From Chryseolinea lacunae (GTDB lineage: Bacteria > Bacteroidota > Bacteroidia > Cytophagales > Cyclobacteriaceae), in the NCBI RefSeq assembly GCF_016735595.1, contig NZ_JAERRB010000002.1:756996-820995 (forward strand): 64,000 nt of DNA. The letters are read 5' to 3'. The notes beneath the pieces are model-generated. The model was not told the origin of the DNA. It did not search any database and saw only the letters and a program-made list of their open reading frames with translations. Shown here in pieces: positions 48,958 to 55,513 of this stretch. Each line of letters opens with the position of its first letter. The first letter of the stretch is position 1. Position numbers and translations under genes: made by a program.

Positions 48958-49016
48958 CACTTTGATGATAGGTCTTTTTTTGGAAGTTGTTGGAGGTCGT
49001 ATTTATTGTTTTGTGA

Positions 49017-50147
49017 ATGAAACCTAACGTTTGGCGGAAGCTTCAGAACACCCGAGAATATCTCAAATACCTTCGCATTGCCCTGCATGTTCTGTTCTGG
49101 TTGATCATCTTCTTTTTCTTTATCTATGTAAAGAAACCATTGATGGGATTGTCGCTTGGCATGACGGCCCTGGTGGAAGTGAAAGATGTTATCATCATTT
49201 CAAGCATATTCTATTTCCTGTCCTACTACGTTGTTCCCAAATTGTTGTTCAAACGGAAGTATCTGCACATGGCCCTTTGTTTGGTGCTGGTCTATTACTT
49301 CTATGCCTTTGTGGCGTTTGTTGAATATTCGCTTCTGCCGCGGTTTGTCGACATCCCCGGCAAGGGATATCATATGTATGCACAACGCTTATTGAACGAG
49401 GGCGTGGTTGGAATTTTGCGTCTGAAGGATGCGCCCGAAATCTTACTCGACCTGTCGTATTTGCTTTCGCCGGCCCTCATCATGAAATTGGCCGTGACCG
49501 TGCTCAACCTCAGCACACAGGCTTTCAAATTGGAGCGCGACAACCTGAATCTTGAGCTGGCTTTTCTAAAGTCTCAGATCAACCCGCATTTCCTGTTCAA
49601 CACCCTCAACAATATTTATTCGCTCACGCTCGACAAAAGCGACAACGCGCCGGCGATCGTGCTGAAGCTGGCCGACCTGATGCGCTACACACTATACGAC
49701 TCCAATGCTCCCAGTGTGCCCCTGGAAAAGGAGTTGCTTTTTTTTGCCAACTATGTGGAGCTCGAAAAAATCAGGCACACCAAGCGCGTAACCATCGATG
49801 TGGAGTTTTATGGAAACAGCGATGGCCTTAGCATCGCACCCCTGATCATTTTTCCTTTCATTGAAAATGCATTCAAGCACGGCATCAACAAGTCGATCAA
49901 GCGATCGTGGGTGAGCATCAGGTTGGGTGCCGAAAACGGAGTGCTGAAAGCCGAGGTGGGCAATAGCCGCTTCAGTCCCACACCAACGGAAAGAGAGAAG
50001 GAGAAGAATAAGGGCAAGAAAGTGGGGGGCATTGGCATTGCCAACGCCCGCAAGCGCCTGGACCTGCTTTATCCGCACGCATATACCCTGAATGTTGTAG
50101 AAGATGTGTCGTCTTTTTTGATAAATTTGACGATAACGCTGAAATAG
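49017..50147 (+). CDS. LytS/YehU-type sensor histidine kinase
   Basis: A 376-residue membrane kinase. Four hydrophobic helices fill the first about 180 residues (LHVLFWLIIFFFFIYV, VIIISSIFYFLSYYVV, LVLVYYFYAFVAFVEY, LLSPALIMKLAVTVLNL). The His_kinase domain follows, with the phospho-acceptor in LKSQINPHFLFNTLNNIYSL near residue 192. The ATPase N-box is PFIENAFKHGIN and the G-box KVGGIGIANARKRLDLLY. It lies 40 bases before a LytTR regulator, forming a classic LytS/LytR pair inside the locus. It could sense the peptide or envelope stress. Confidence 0.92.
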   Translation: MKPNVWRKLQNTREYLKYLRIALHVLFWLIIFFFFIYVKKPLMGLSLGMTALVEVKDVIIISSIFYFLSYYVVPKLLFKRKYLHMALCLVLVYYFYAFVAFVEYSLLPRFVDIPGKGYHMYAQRLLNEGVVGILRLKDAPEILLDLSYLLSPALIMKLAVTVLNLSTQAFKLERDNLNLELAFLKSQINPHFLFNTLNNIYSLTLDKSDNAPAIVLKLADLMRYTLYDSNAPSVPLEKELLFFANYVELEKIRHTKRVTIDVEFYGNSDGLSIAPLIIFPFIENAFKHGINKSIKRSWVSIRLGAENGVLKAEVGNSRFSPTPTEREKEKNKGKKVGGIGIANARKRLDLLYPHAYTLNVVEDVSSFLINLTITLK

Positions 50148-50187
50148 CGTCAAGGTCTAAATTTGGTTACCAAAACCCCACACACCC

Positions 50188-50901
50188 ATGTCCACGATCA
50201 GGTGCCTCATAATTGACGACGAGCCGCTTGCTCAAAATGTACTGGAGACGTTCATTCAACGCATAAACTTTCTTACCCTGGTAGGCAAATGCGATAACGC
50301 CATAGATGCCTTCGACAAGGTGAATGCGGCGTCGGTCGATCTCATTTTTTGTGATATCCAGATGCCCCAGATAACCGGTATCGAGTTTGTGAAGGCGCTC
50401 AAGGAGACTCCTTATGTGATCTTCACGACAGCCTACCCGGAGTATGCCCTGGAAGGTTTTAATGTTGACGCCATAGACTACCTCATCAAACCCATTCCGT
50501 TTGAGCGTTTTCTGAAATCTGTTAACAAGGTGAAAATGCAGCAGAAGCAGGGCACTGCCGACGCGCATGAAGGCCAGACCAGCCAGACCAATCACATCTT
50601 TGTGAAGCAGGACTACAAGCTGGTGAAGATCAACTATGACGACATCATCTCTATAGAGGGCATGAAAGACTATGTGAAGGTGCATACGTCGCAGAAGGTC
50701 ATCATCACCCACATCACCATGAAACGGCTTGAAGAGCTATTGCCCAATACCCTTTTCTTCAGAAGCCATAAATCCTATATCGTAAGACTAAATGCCATAA
50801 AGGCTATAAATGGAAACGTTATTGAGCTCATCAATAACTTCCAGGCACCCATTGGGCTGCAATACCGAGATGCCCTGCTGAACCAACTCAAGAACATTTA
50901 A
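50188..50901 (+). CDS. LytTR-family response regulator
   Basis: A 237-residue regulator. The receiver domain (residues about 1-120) has IDDEP, phospho-Asp in LIFCDIQMPQITG near residue 54, FTTAYPEYA and LIKPIPFERFL. The LytTR DNA-binding domain (about 135-235) has IFVKQDYKLVKINYDDIISI, DYVKVHT, and FFRSHKSYIVRLNAI. LytTR domains bind paired direct repeats about two helical turns apart. Such pairs occur at 51017 and 55216, making it the likely activator of the precursor and the glycosyltransferase-LanC promoters. Confidence 0.92.
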   Translation: MSTIRCLIIDDEPLAQNVLETFIQRINFLTLVGKCDNAIDAFDKVNAASVDLIFCDIQMPQITGIEFVKALKETPYVIFTTAYPEYALEGFNVDAIDYLIKPIPFERFLKSVNKVKMQQKQGTADAHEGQTSQTNHIFVKQDYKLVKINYDDIISIEGMKDYVKVHTSQKVIITHITMKRLEELLPNTLFFRSHKSYIVRLNAIKAINGNVIELINNFQAPIGLQYRDALLNQLKNI

Positions 50902-50930
50902 CGTCTTTTAACGGGTTTCTTGCCGTAAGA

Positions 50931-50963
50931 AAGGCTTCCAGCACCCCTGGAAGCCTTGTTTTT
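50931..50963 (+). terminator. Rho-independent terminator after the LytTR gene
   Basis: A perfect 11-bp stem (AAGGCTTCCAG with CTGGAAGCCTT, 5-base loop) is followed by GTTTTTG. It separates the regulator operon from the precursor array, so the array must have its own promoter. Confidence 0.9.
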
Positions 50964-51016
50964 GTGCCTTTTCAGGTCCACGAAAAGAACGTTGGTCTTT
51001 ACATTCTTCAATTTTT

Positions 51017-51086
51017 CATGTACGTCTAATTTATAGACATGTTGGTCTAAAATCTTTTCAGACGGCGTGGTGGCGATGTTACTTAG
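51017..51086 (+). promoter_or_regulatory. LytTR-type direct-repeat site and promoter of the precursor array
   Basis: Two 13-base direct repeats, CATGTACGTCTAA (51017-51029) and CATGTTGGTCTAA (51038-51050), are offset by 21 bases. A -7-like box TACTTAG follows at 51080-51086. The same repeats, offset and box position recur at 55216-55285. This places the transcript start near 51092, about 77 bases before the first precursor ATG. A 6-bp hairpin (ATCAAC/GTTGAT, 51091-51115) would sit at the transcript's 5' end. Confidence 0.7.
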
Positions 51087-51168
51087 TATCATCAACGCAG
51101 GCAAACACGGTTGATGTTTGAAAAAGTCGTTGAGAAAAAAAGTATTCAACAACCCAAAAGAAAAAACC

Positions 51169-51297
51169 ATGAAAACTAACAAACTCACCCTCGCAAAAAG
51201 AACAGTAGCCCGCTTGAATGCCAACGCCAGCAACAACCGCTCCGTGGTGCTTTCATTTCTCCCCATGTGCACCGAGCTGAAGGCACGCGGCATCTGA
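51169..51297 (+). CDS. Class I lanthipeptide-type precursor peptide 1
   Basis: A 42-residue peptide, first of five. Leader: MKTNKLTLAKRTVARLN, matching the L-x-L-x-K-x-[TI]-V-x-x-L leader of Bacteroidota class I lanthipeptides. Core: NNRSVVLSFLPMCTELKARG, with Ser25, Ser29, Cys34 and Thr35. Ser29 and Cys34 could form one lanthionine ring of the S-F-L-P-M-C segment. It shares its last 15 residues, except the final one, with peptides 2 and 3. It lies 77 bases after the predicted transcript start. Confidence 0.88.
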   Translation: MKTNKLTLAKRTVARLNANASNNRSVVLSFLPMCTELKARGI

Positions 51298-51339
51298 AAC
51301 GAAACTGTAGAAATTTTACCACACTCTAAACAACAACCC

Positions 51340-51468
51340 ATGAAAACGCAAAGACTGTCCCTCTCCAAAAGAACTGTTGCAAGACTAAGCGGCCACGCGG
51401 GCTGCCATCGCTCTATAGTGCTGTCGTTCCTGCCCATGTGCACCGAACTGAAAGCGCGCGGCAACTAA
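51340..51468 (+). CDS. Class I lanthipeptide-type precursor peptide 2
   Basis: A 42-residue peptide, 42 bases after peptide 1. Leader MKTQRLSLSKRTVARLS. The core region CHRSIVLSFLPMCTELKARG has an additional Cys22 not found in peptides 1, 3 or 4, so a second thioether (Cys22 with Ser25 or another Dha) is possible. It differs from peptide 3 only at that position (Cys versus Ser), showing recent duplication. Confidence 0.88.
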   Translation: MKTQRLSLSKRTVARLSGHAGCHRSIVLSFLPMCTELKARGN

Positions 51469-51512
51469 TCCTCACAAATTGAATCTCTAACAACCCCAAA
51501 AACAACAACCCC

Positions 51513-51641
51513 ATGAAAACGCAAAGACTGTCCCTCTCCAAAAGAACTGTTGCAAGATTAAGCGGCCATGCCGGCAGCCATCGCTCTATAGTGCTGTCGT
51601 TCCTGCCCATGTGCACCGAACTGAAAGCCCGCGGCAACTAG
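51513..51641 (+). CDS. Class I lanthipeptide-type precursor peptide 3
   Basis: A 42-residue peptide identical to peptide 2 except Ser22 for Cys22; the nucleotide sequences are nearly identical as well. The leader has the same L-S-L-S-K-R-T-V-A-R-L motif. Ser17, Ser22, Ser25, Ser29 and Thr35 are potential dehydration sites, and Cys34 is the only thiol. Upstream it has the CAACAACCCC motif shared by neighbours, likely part of the translation start region. Confidence 0.88.
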   Translation: MKTQRLSLSKRTVARLSGHAGSHRSIVLSFLPMCTELKARGN

Positions 51642-51680
51642 CCTCACAAACAGAAACTCCCAGACCCAAAAAACAACCCC

Positions 51681-51809
51681 ATGAAAACGCAAAAACTATC
51701 ACTCTCCAAAAGAACTGTTGCAAGATTAAACGCACACGCCGGCAGCCACCGCGCTGTAGTACTGTCGTTCCTCCCCATGTGCACGGAACTGAAGCCGCGG
51801 GGCTGCTGA
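51681..51809 (+). CDS. Class I lanthipeptide-type precursor peptide 4
   Basis: A 42-residue peptide with leader MKTQKLSLSKRTVARLN and core SHRAVVLSFLPMCTELKPRG, then a C-terminal Cys42. The Ser25 of the other copies is Ala, and a Pro is added near the end. The terminal Cys could close a C-terminal ring. It keeps the invariant S-F-L-P-M-C-T-E-L. Confidence 0.88.
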   Translation: MKTQKLSLSKRTVARLNAHAGSHRAVVLSFLPMCTELKPRGC

Positions 51810-51874
51810 CCGAAACACGGTCGCCACTATTTTCATCATTCATCGTCCCCCAGTAGTTAAAACGTGTCATCACC

Positions 51875-52006
51875 ATGGAAACCCAAAAACTTACTTTCAG
51901 AAAAAGAACTGTAGCAAAATTGAGTGCATCCATGCCCTGTGGGCGCACGATAGCACCATCATTTCTTCCAACGTGCACAGCTTCCCAACCGGGTGGCGCA
52001 CGATGA
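51875..52006 (+). CDS. Class I lanthipeptide-type precursor peptide 5 (divergent)
   Basis: A 43-residue peptide. The leader keeps the motif (METQKLTFRKRTVAKLS). The core region has diverged: CGRTIAPSFLPTCTASQPGG, with Cys22, Thr25, Ser29, Thr33, Cys34, Thr35 and Ser37. The S-F-L-P-x-C-T centre is kept, pointing to a conserved ring. Two Cys and more Ser/Thr make it the member with most thioether options. It is separated from peptide 4 by 65 bases. Confidence 0.82.
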   Translation: METQKLTFRKRTVAKLSASMPCGRTIAPSFLPTCTASQPGGAR

Positions 52007-52248
52007 CAACGAATACGTTGACATTCCGAAACAGAATGTTTCCGTAAGCCTTCACTTGATTTTCGACTCGTAATGCGAAGGGTTACTTGGCGTAGCACGA
52101 TAACGCCCCAACCCCGAGGCCTGTATCCAACCCGATACGCAAAGGCAATCCAAAATTTGCTGCCGGTTCGTCCGACAGCACCAGTCTCTTTTTGCCTTGC
52201 CGGTTTTTCCTGGCACGAATAGCAAAACTATGAGCAAAAAATAACCCG

Positions 52249-52281
52249 TGTGACCCACGACGGCGAAGCCCTGCCCAACAG
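52249..52281 (+). promoter_or_regulatory. Leader RNA element A, before the NusG-like gene
   Basis: TGTGACCCAC, 3 bases, then GGCGAAGCCCTG and a nearby CAG. GGC-GAA-GCC can form a tiny hairpin and CTG/CAG a second one. A close copy lies at 55440 before the glycosyltransferase gene. It sits within the 316-base gap 52007-52322, which has no gene and holds another short hairpin (GTATC/GATAC near 52129). It is a candidate RNA target of the NusG-like protein. Confidence 0.45.
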
Positions 52282-52322
52282 ACAACGCCGCGGCATATCC
52301 AACTTTGTAAAAATGATTTTGT

Positions 52323-52832
52323 ATGAACACATTTGAAATCCCCTGGTATGTTGTTTACACCTATCCCAAGCAGGAAAGGCGGATTTTTGAGGATTTGACC
52401 GAGCAAAACATCAATGCGTTTTTTCCCTGTCAAAAAGTGGTGAAGCAATGGAGCGATCGCAAGAAGAAGCTCAGTGTTCCGTTGTTTCCCAACTATGTGT
52501 TTGTGCAGATCTCACTCAGAGATCGTTTCAAAGTGTTTAACGTTCCGGGCATCACACGTTTCATTTCCGTCGACGGGCTGCCATCGGCTGTGCCGCAAAA
52601 GGAAATCACCACCATAAAACGATTGCTCGACGAAGACGTGAGCATCGAGAATGAAGAATTTTATGAAACCGGCGAAAATGTGAGAGTGACACAAGGTCCT
52701 TTTGCAGGCATGGTCGGTGTCTTGTTGGAGAAGAAGGGAGGTAGACGTTTCGGTATTCGCTTCGGCTCCATTGCACAAGCTATTTCGGTCGACATTCAAT
52801 CCAGTTTTCTTGAAAAGGTCGACGCACTATAG
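52323..52832 (+). CDS. Specialised NusG paralogue (UpxY/LoaP-like antiterminator)
   Basis: A 169-residue protein with a NusG N-terminal domain (WYVVYTYPKQERRIFEDL, PLFPNYVFVQISLRDRF, VPGITRFISVDGLP) and a C-terminal KOW motif (NVRVTQGPFAGMVGVLLEKK). Paralogues of this kind (UpxY in Bacteroides capsule loci, LoaP in Bacillus natural-product loci) travel with one long operon and prevent early termination in it. Its place directly after the precursor array and before the roughly 11-kb modification and export genes fits that role. Confidence 0.88.
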   Translation: MNTFEIPWYVVYTYPKQERRIFEDLTEQNINAFFPCQKVVKQWSDRKKKLSVPLFPNYVFVQISLRDRFKVFNVPGITRFISVDGLPSAVPQKEITTIKRLLDEDVSIENEEFYETGENVRVTQGPFAGMVGVLLEKKGGRRFGIRFGSIAQAISVDIQSSFLEKVDAL

Positions 52833-52876
52833 CTGTCAGGTCAGTATAGCCGTAAGTCAAAAAAATCCCAAAAGTC

Positions 52877-54505
52877 ATGACAAAAACAGTAGTTACTCAA
52901 GACATCAATGATGTGGCACCCCGCCAAGAGGGTGCGCCACTGTCGGTGCAGGAGCGCGTTTCACCAACAGCAAGCGAAGATCGCTTTGTGAGCGTTTGGA
53001 AGGAAGTTTTTCGACGGAATGACATCAACGTCAACGATAATTTTTTTAGCATTGGAGGCGACCCGATGATTGCCGTCGAAATTGCATCGCGTCTTTCACA
53101 ACATGGCATCAGTGTTAAAATAAGCGACATACTCATTTACCGCACCATTGAAAAAATCGCGTCACACCAGGAGGTGGAAACCGTGAAGGTGCCGGTAAAG
53201 AACAAAAAGAAACCAAGCGAAACGCGAATCGCTCCCATGGAGAAATGGTTCTTTGAACAACATTTTGAAAACCCACATCACTATAACCAGTCGTTTGCGT
53301 TTGCACTCAAACGTCCTGTAGACAAGGCCATGCTTGAAGAGGCGTTTCGAAAACTGCTTCTGTATCACGATGGTTTGCGCGTTGGCTATGACGAAAGCAA
53401 AGGAACCACGGCGGTTCAGCCCGAGCATACGATGACGAATTTTGCGCTGGACGAATTTGTGTTTGAAGATCATCTTTCGCTGGTGCTGGAAGAAAACATA
53501 GACCAGGCAGCGACCTTGTCGAAATGGAAGGGCCAATTTGACCTGGCAAAAAATATTCTGATGAAAGCGGCCATCGTGAAGGTTCGCCACGGCGGCAGCT
53601 ATTTGCTCGTCACCGCCCATCAATTGCTGATGGACAACACCTCGTGGCAGATTTTTATAAAGGACCTGTATTCGGTATATCATTCCCTGGAAGTTGGCAA
53701 GCGACCACGCTTGCTGAAAGGCACGGCCTCGGCCACCACATTGCACGACGAAGGTTCGGCCTGCGTGGAAAGCGCCCCCGACTATTGGGAAGTTGTTCAC
53801 AACACGCCTTTCTCCATACCCCTTGATTTCGACACACCCGACTGGCGGTCGGGCAATGCTTGCCGGGTTATTGGCTACCTCGAAGCCGGCCCCACCAAGT
53901 TTCTCCTGGGCGATGCCCATCAACGCTACCACACCACGGTGCTGGTGGTGCTGAACGTGTCGCTTGCCCTCACCCTCAGCGAGTGGACGGGAGCCGACAC
54001 CGTAGTGATTGAACAGGAAGACAGCGGCCGGCACATCTGCGGCATGGACTTTTCGAGAACCATTGGCTGGTTGTCGACCCTATATCCCTTGCGGCTTGCC
54101 TTGCATGGCGAGTCGCTTGGTCAACTGATCGAATCGCTCAAAGCGCAGGTGGATTCTGTGCCGCATTGCGACCTCAGCTATGGCCTGCAGCACTTTCAAA
54201 GTCATACCGACAACGAATCGTTTGAGCGATCGGAAGTGCGCCTGAAATATCTGGGAGCATTGAGCTCCGATTTTAACAACGAACTTTTTGATTTTCAACC
54301 CGGAGGCGAACTGGGCGATGTTGACAAAGAAAATCACATGACCACAAAGCTGGAATTTCTAACGATGGTCATAGACGGTCAGCTGCTGGTGGAGATTGTA
54401 TACAACGCAAAAGCCCACGAGTGCAAAACCATAGAACGCCTTCGAAAGGGGTTCTTCCGAAACCTGAACCGGGTGTTACATCATCTGCAAACGGGTCGTT
54501 CCTGA
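52877..54505 (+). CDS. NRPS fragment: carrier domain plus epimerisation-like condensation domain, active sites altered
   Basis: A 542-residue protein. Residues about 35-95 are a peptidyl-carrier domain (VNDNFFSIGGDPMIAVEI), but the phosphopantetheine serine is Pro63 (GGD-P for GGD-S). Residues about 115-535 are a condensation-superfamily domain of epimerisation type: APMEKWFFEQ (E1), HQLLMDNTSW (E2), SRTIGWLSTLYP (E5) and LKYLGALSSDF (E7). The E2 motif HHxxxDG reads H248-Q249-x3-D253-N, so the usual catalytic second His is Gln. No adenylation or thioesterase domain is present. Both active sites look disabled, suggesting a binding or scaffold role, unless a distinct chemistry applies. Confidence 0.85.
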   Translation: MTKTVVTQDINDVAPRQEGAPLSVQERVSPTASEDRFVSVWKEVFRRNDINVNDNFFSIGGDPMIAVEIASRLSQHGISVKISDILIYRTIEKIASHQEVETVKVPVKNKKKPSETRIAPMEKWFFEQHFENPHHYNQSFAFALKRPVDKAMLEEAFRKLLLYHDGLRVGYDESKGTTAVQPEHTMTNFALDEFVFEDHLSLVLEENIDQAATLSKWKGQFDLAKNILMKAAIVKVRHGGSYLLVTAHQLLMDNTSWQIFIKDLYSVYHSLEVGKRPRLLKGTASATTLHDEGSACVESAPDYWEVVHNTPFSIPLDFDTPDWRSGNACRVIGYLEAGPTKFLLGDAHQRYHTTVLVVLNVSLALTLSEWTGADTVVIEQEDSGRHICGMDFSRTIGWLSTLYPLRLALHGESLGQLIESLKAQVDSVPHCDLSYGLQHFQSHTDNESFERSEVRLKYLGALSSDFNNELFDFQPGGELGDVDKENHMTTKLEFLTMVIDGQLLVEIVYNAKAHECKTIERLRKGFFRNLNRVLHHLQTGRS

Positions 54506-54589
54506 GCCGGAATAAGAGAATGTTTTTGAATTGAACACTAACCGCCCCATCGGCCTTTCGCGCCGACAGGATAATGATATTTTTTTGCA

Positions 54590-55183
54590 ATGAACAACAC
54601 GCAACAACACGGCAAAATCAACAAAGCGATTTTTGTTGATAAGGATGGCACGCTGCTGGTCGACGTGCCCTATAATGTTGATCCTTCGCGGATGGAATTT
54701 TACGAAGGGGCACGCGAAAGTTTGCGCCAGCTTCAGGAACACGGTTTTCTCATCATTGTTGTAACCAACCAGTCTGGCGTGGCCAGAGGTTTTTTTACAG
54801 AAGAGGCGGTTATAAACGTGGGCAATGTTGTGGCAACGGAGTTGGCAAACTATTGCGTGACGCTCGATGGCTTTTACTTTTGCCCGCATCATCCGGCAGG
54901 AAGTGTGGCGGCCTATGCGCGGCCTTGCAACTGTCGCAAGCCCGCGCCGGGCATGTTGCTGCGCGCGGCCGAAGACTTTAACATCGACTTGCAAAACTCC
55001 TGGATGATTGGCAACAGCCTCGACGACGTGGCTGCGGGGCGCCGCGCCGGCTGTTTCACCCTTTTAATTTCGGACACTGAAACAACCCGCGATCGTGCGG
55101 GAAGCATACCTCCAACGGCAACGGCCACAAGCTTGAGCGAAGCGGCTGCCATCGTGCTCGAAAACCAACGGGTGCTGGTCTGA
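54590..55183 (+). CDS. GmhB-like HAD phosphatase (heptose bisphosphatase family)
   Basis: A 197-residue HAD-superfamily phosphatase. Motif I is FVDKDGTLLVD, and motif II lies in IIVVTNQSGVARG. The Zn-binding loop is FYFCPHHPAG...CNCRKPAPGM, diagnostic of the GmhB/HisB-N group, and motif IV is IGNSLDDVAAGRRAGC. GmhB removes the 7-phosphate of manno-heptose bisphosphate during ADP/GDP-heptose synthesis. Other heptose genes are absent from the window. Its place beside a glycosyltransferase suggests a sugar, perhaps a heptose, for the peptide; alternatively it acts on another phosphate. Confidence 0.85.
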   Translation: MNNTQQHGKINKAIFVDKDGTLLVDVPYNVDPSRMEFYEGARESLRQLQEHGFLIIVVTNQSGVARGFFTEEAVINVGNVVATELANYCVTLDGFYFCPHHPAGSVAAYARPCNCRKPAPGMLLRAAEDFNIDLQNSWMIGNSLDDVAAGRRAGCFTLLISDTETTRDRAGSIPPTATATSLSEAAAIVLENQRVLV

Positions 55184-55215
55184 CGGAAATGTTTTGCGGG
55201 AATCCTGCAAAATCC

Positions 55216-55285
55216 CATGTACGTCTAAAACGGATCCACGTTGGTCTAAAAGTTTTTCTGCCCGAGGGCATTCTGCCGTATTTAG
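55216..55285 (+). promoter_or_regulatory. Second LytTR-type direct-repeat site and promoter
   Basis: CATGTACGTCTAA (55216-55228) and CACGTTGGTCTAA (55237-55249) are again 21 bases apart, with the -7-like box TATTTAG at 55279-55285 exactly as far from the repeats as in the 51017 site. The sequence between the repeats differs, so this is a conserved site and not a recent copy. It would drive the glycosyltransferase-LanC block, with a leader of about 220 bases before 55514. Confidence 0.7.
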
Positions 55286-55289
55286 AACC

Positions 55290-55370
55290 ATGATAGCAAA
55301 ACACACCCTGACCATCGAAAAAAAGCCCTGCCATCGTGAGCATCGGTTTTGTCGCGGGTATAGTTGTTAA
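55290..55370 (+). CDS. Candidate 26-residue Cys-containing peptide (uncertain)
   Basis: An ATG frame directly downstream of the second LytTR-type promoter. It encodes MIAKHTLTIEKKPCHREHRF followed by a short tail, with Cys at 14, 21 and 26. The start K-x-T-L-x-x-x-K faintly resembles the precursor leader. The predicted transcript start falls on or just after the ATG, so it would be leaderless or untranslated. The remaining gap 55371-55513 holds the leader element at 55440 and no other gene. Confidence 0.25.
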   Translation: MIAKHTLTIEKKPCHREHRFCRGYSC

Positions 55371-55439
55371 GCAAGGCATTGCCAACCGATTGCTCTGAGG
55401 GCAGCGGTACTTTCCAAAGAATTGATAAAAAAATGAGAA

Positions 55440-55475
55440 TGTGACTCACCGTTGGCGAAGCCCTGTCTGCACAGG
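55440..55475 (+). promoter_or_regulatory. Leader RNA element B, before the glycosyltransferase gene
   Basis: TGTGACTCAC, 4 bases, GGCGAAGCCCTG, then a hairpin CCTGT-CTGC-ACAGG. It matches element A at 52249 in sequence and layout, both following an A-rich run. It lies in the long untranslated leader of the second LytTR-type promoter. Confidence 0.45.
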
Positions 55476-55513
55476 TAGGTGCGCTGACCATCACACACTA
55501 ATTGTTCACTGCT

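Noticed and set aside
50153-50160. A GGTCTAA sequence before the LytTR gene that resembles one half-site
   Set aside because: No partner half-site lies 21 bases away on either side, and no -7 box follows at the expected distance.
50898-52098. Minus-strand open frames of 70-190 codons across the precursor array
   Set aside because: They repeat only because the plus-strand precursor genes repeat. The plus-strand peptides have ordered starts, leader motif and promoter.
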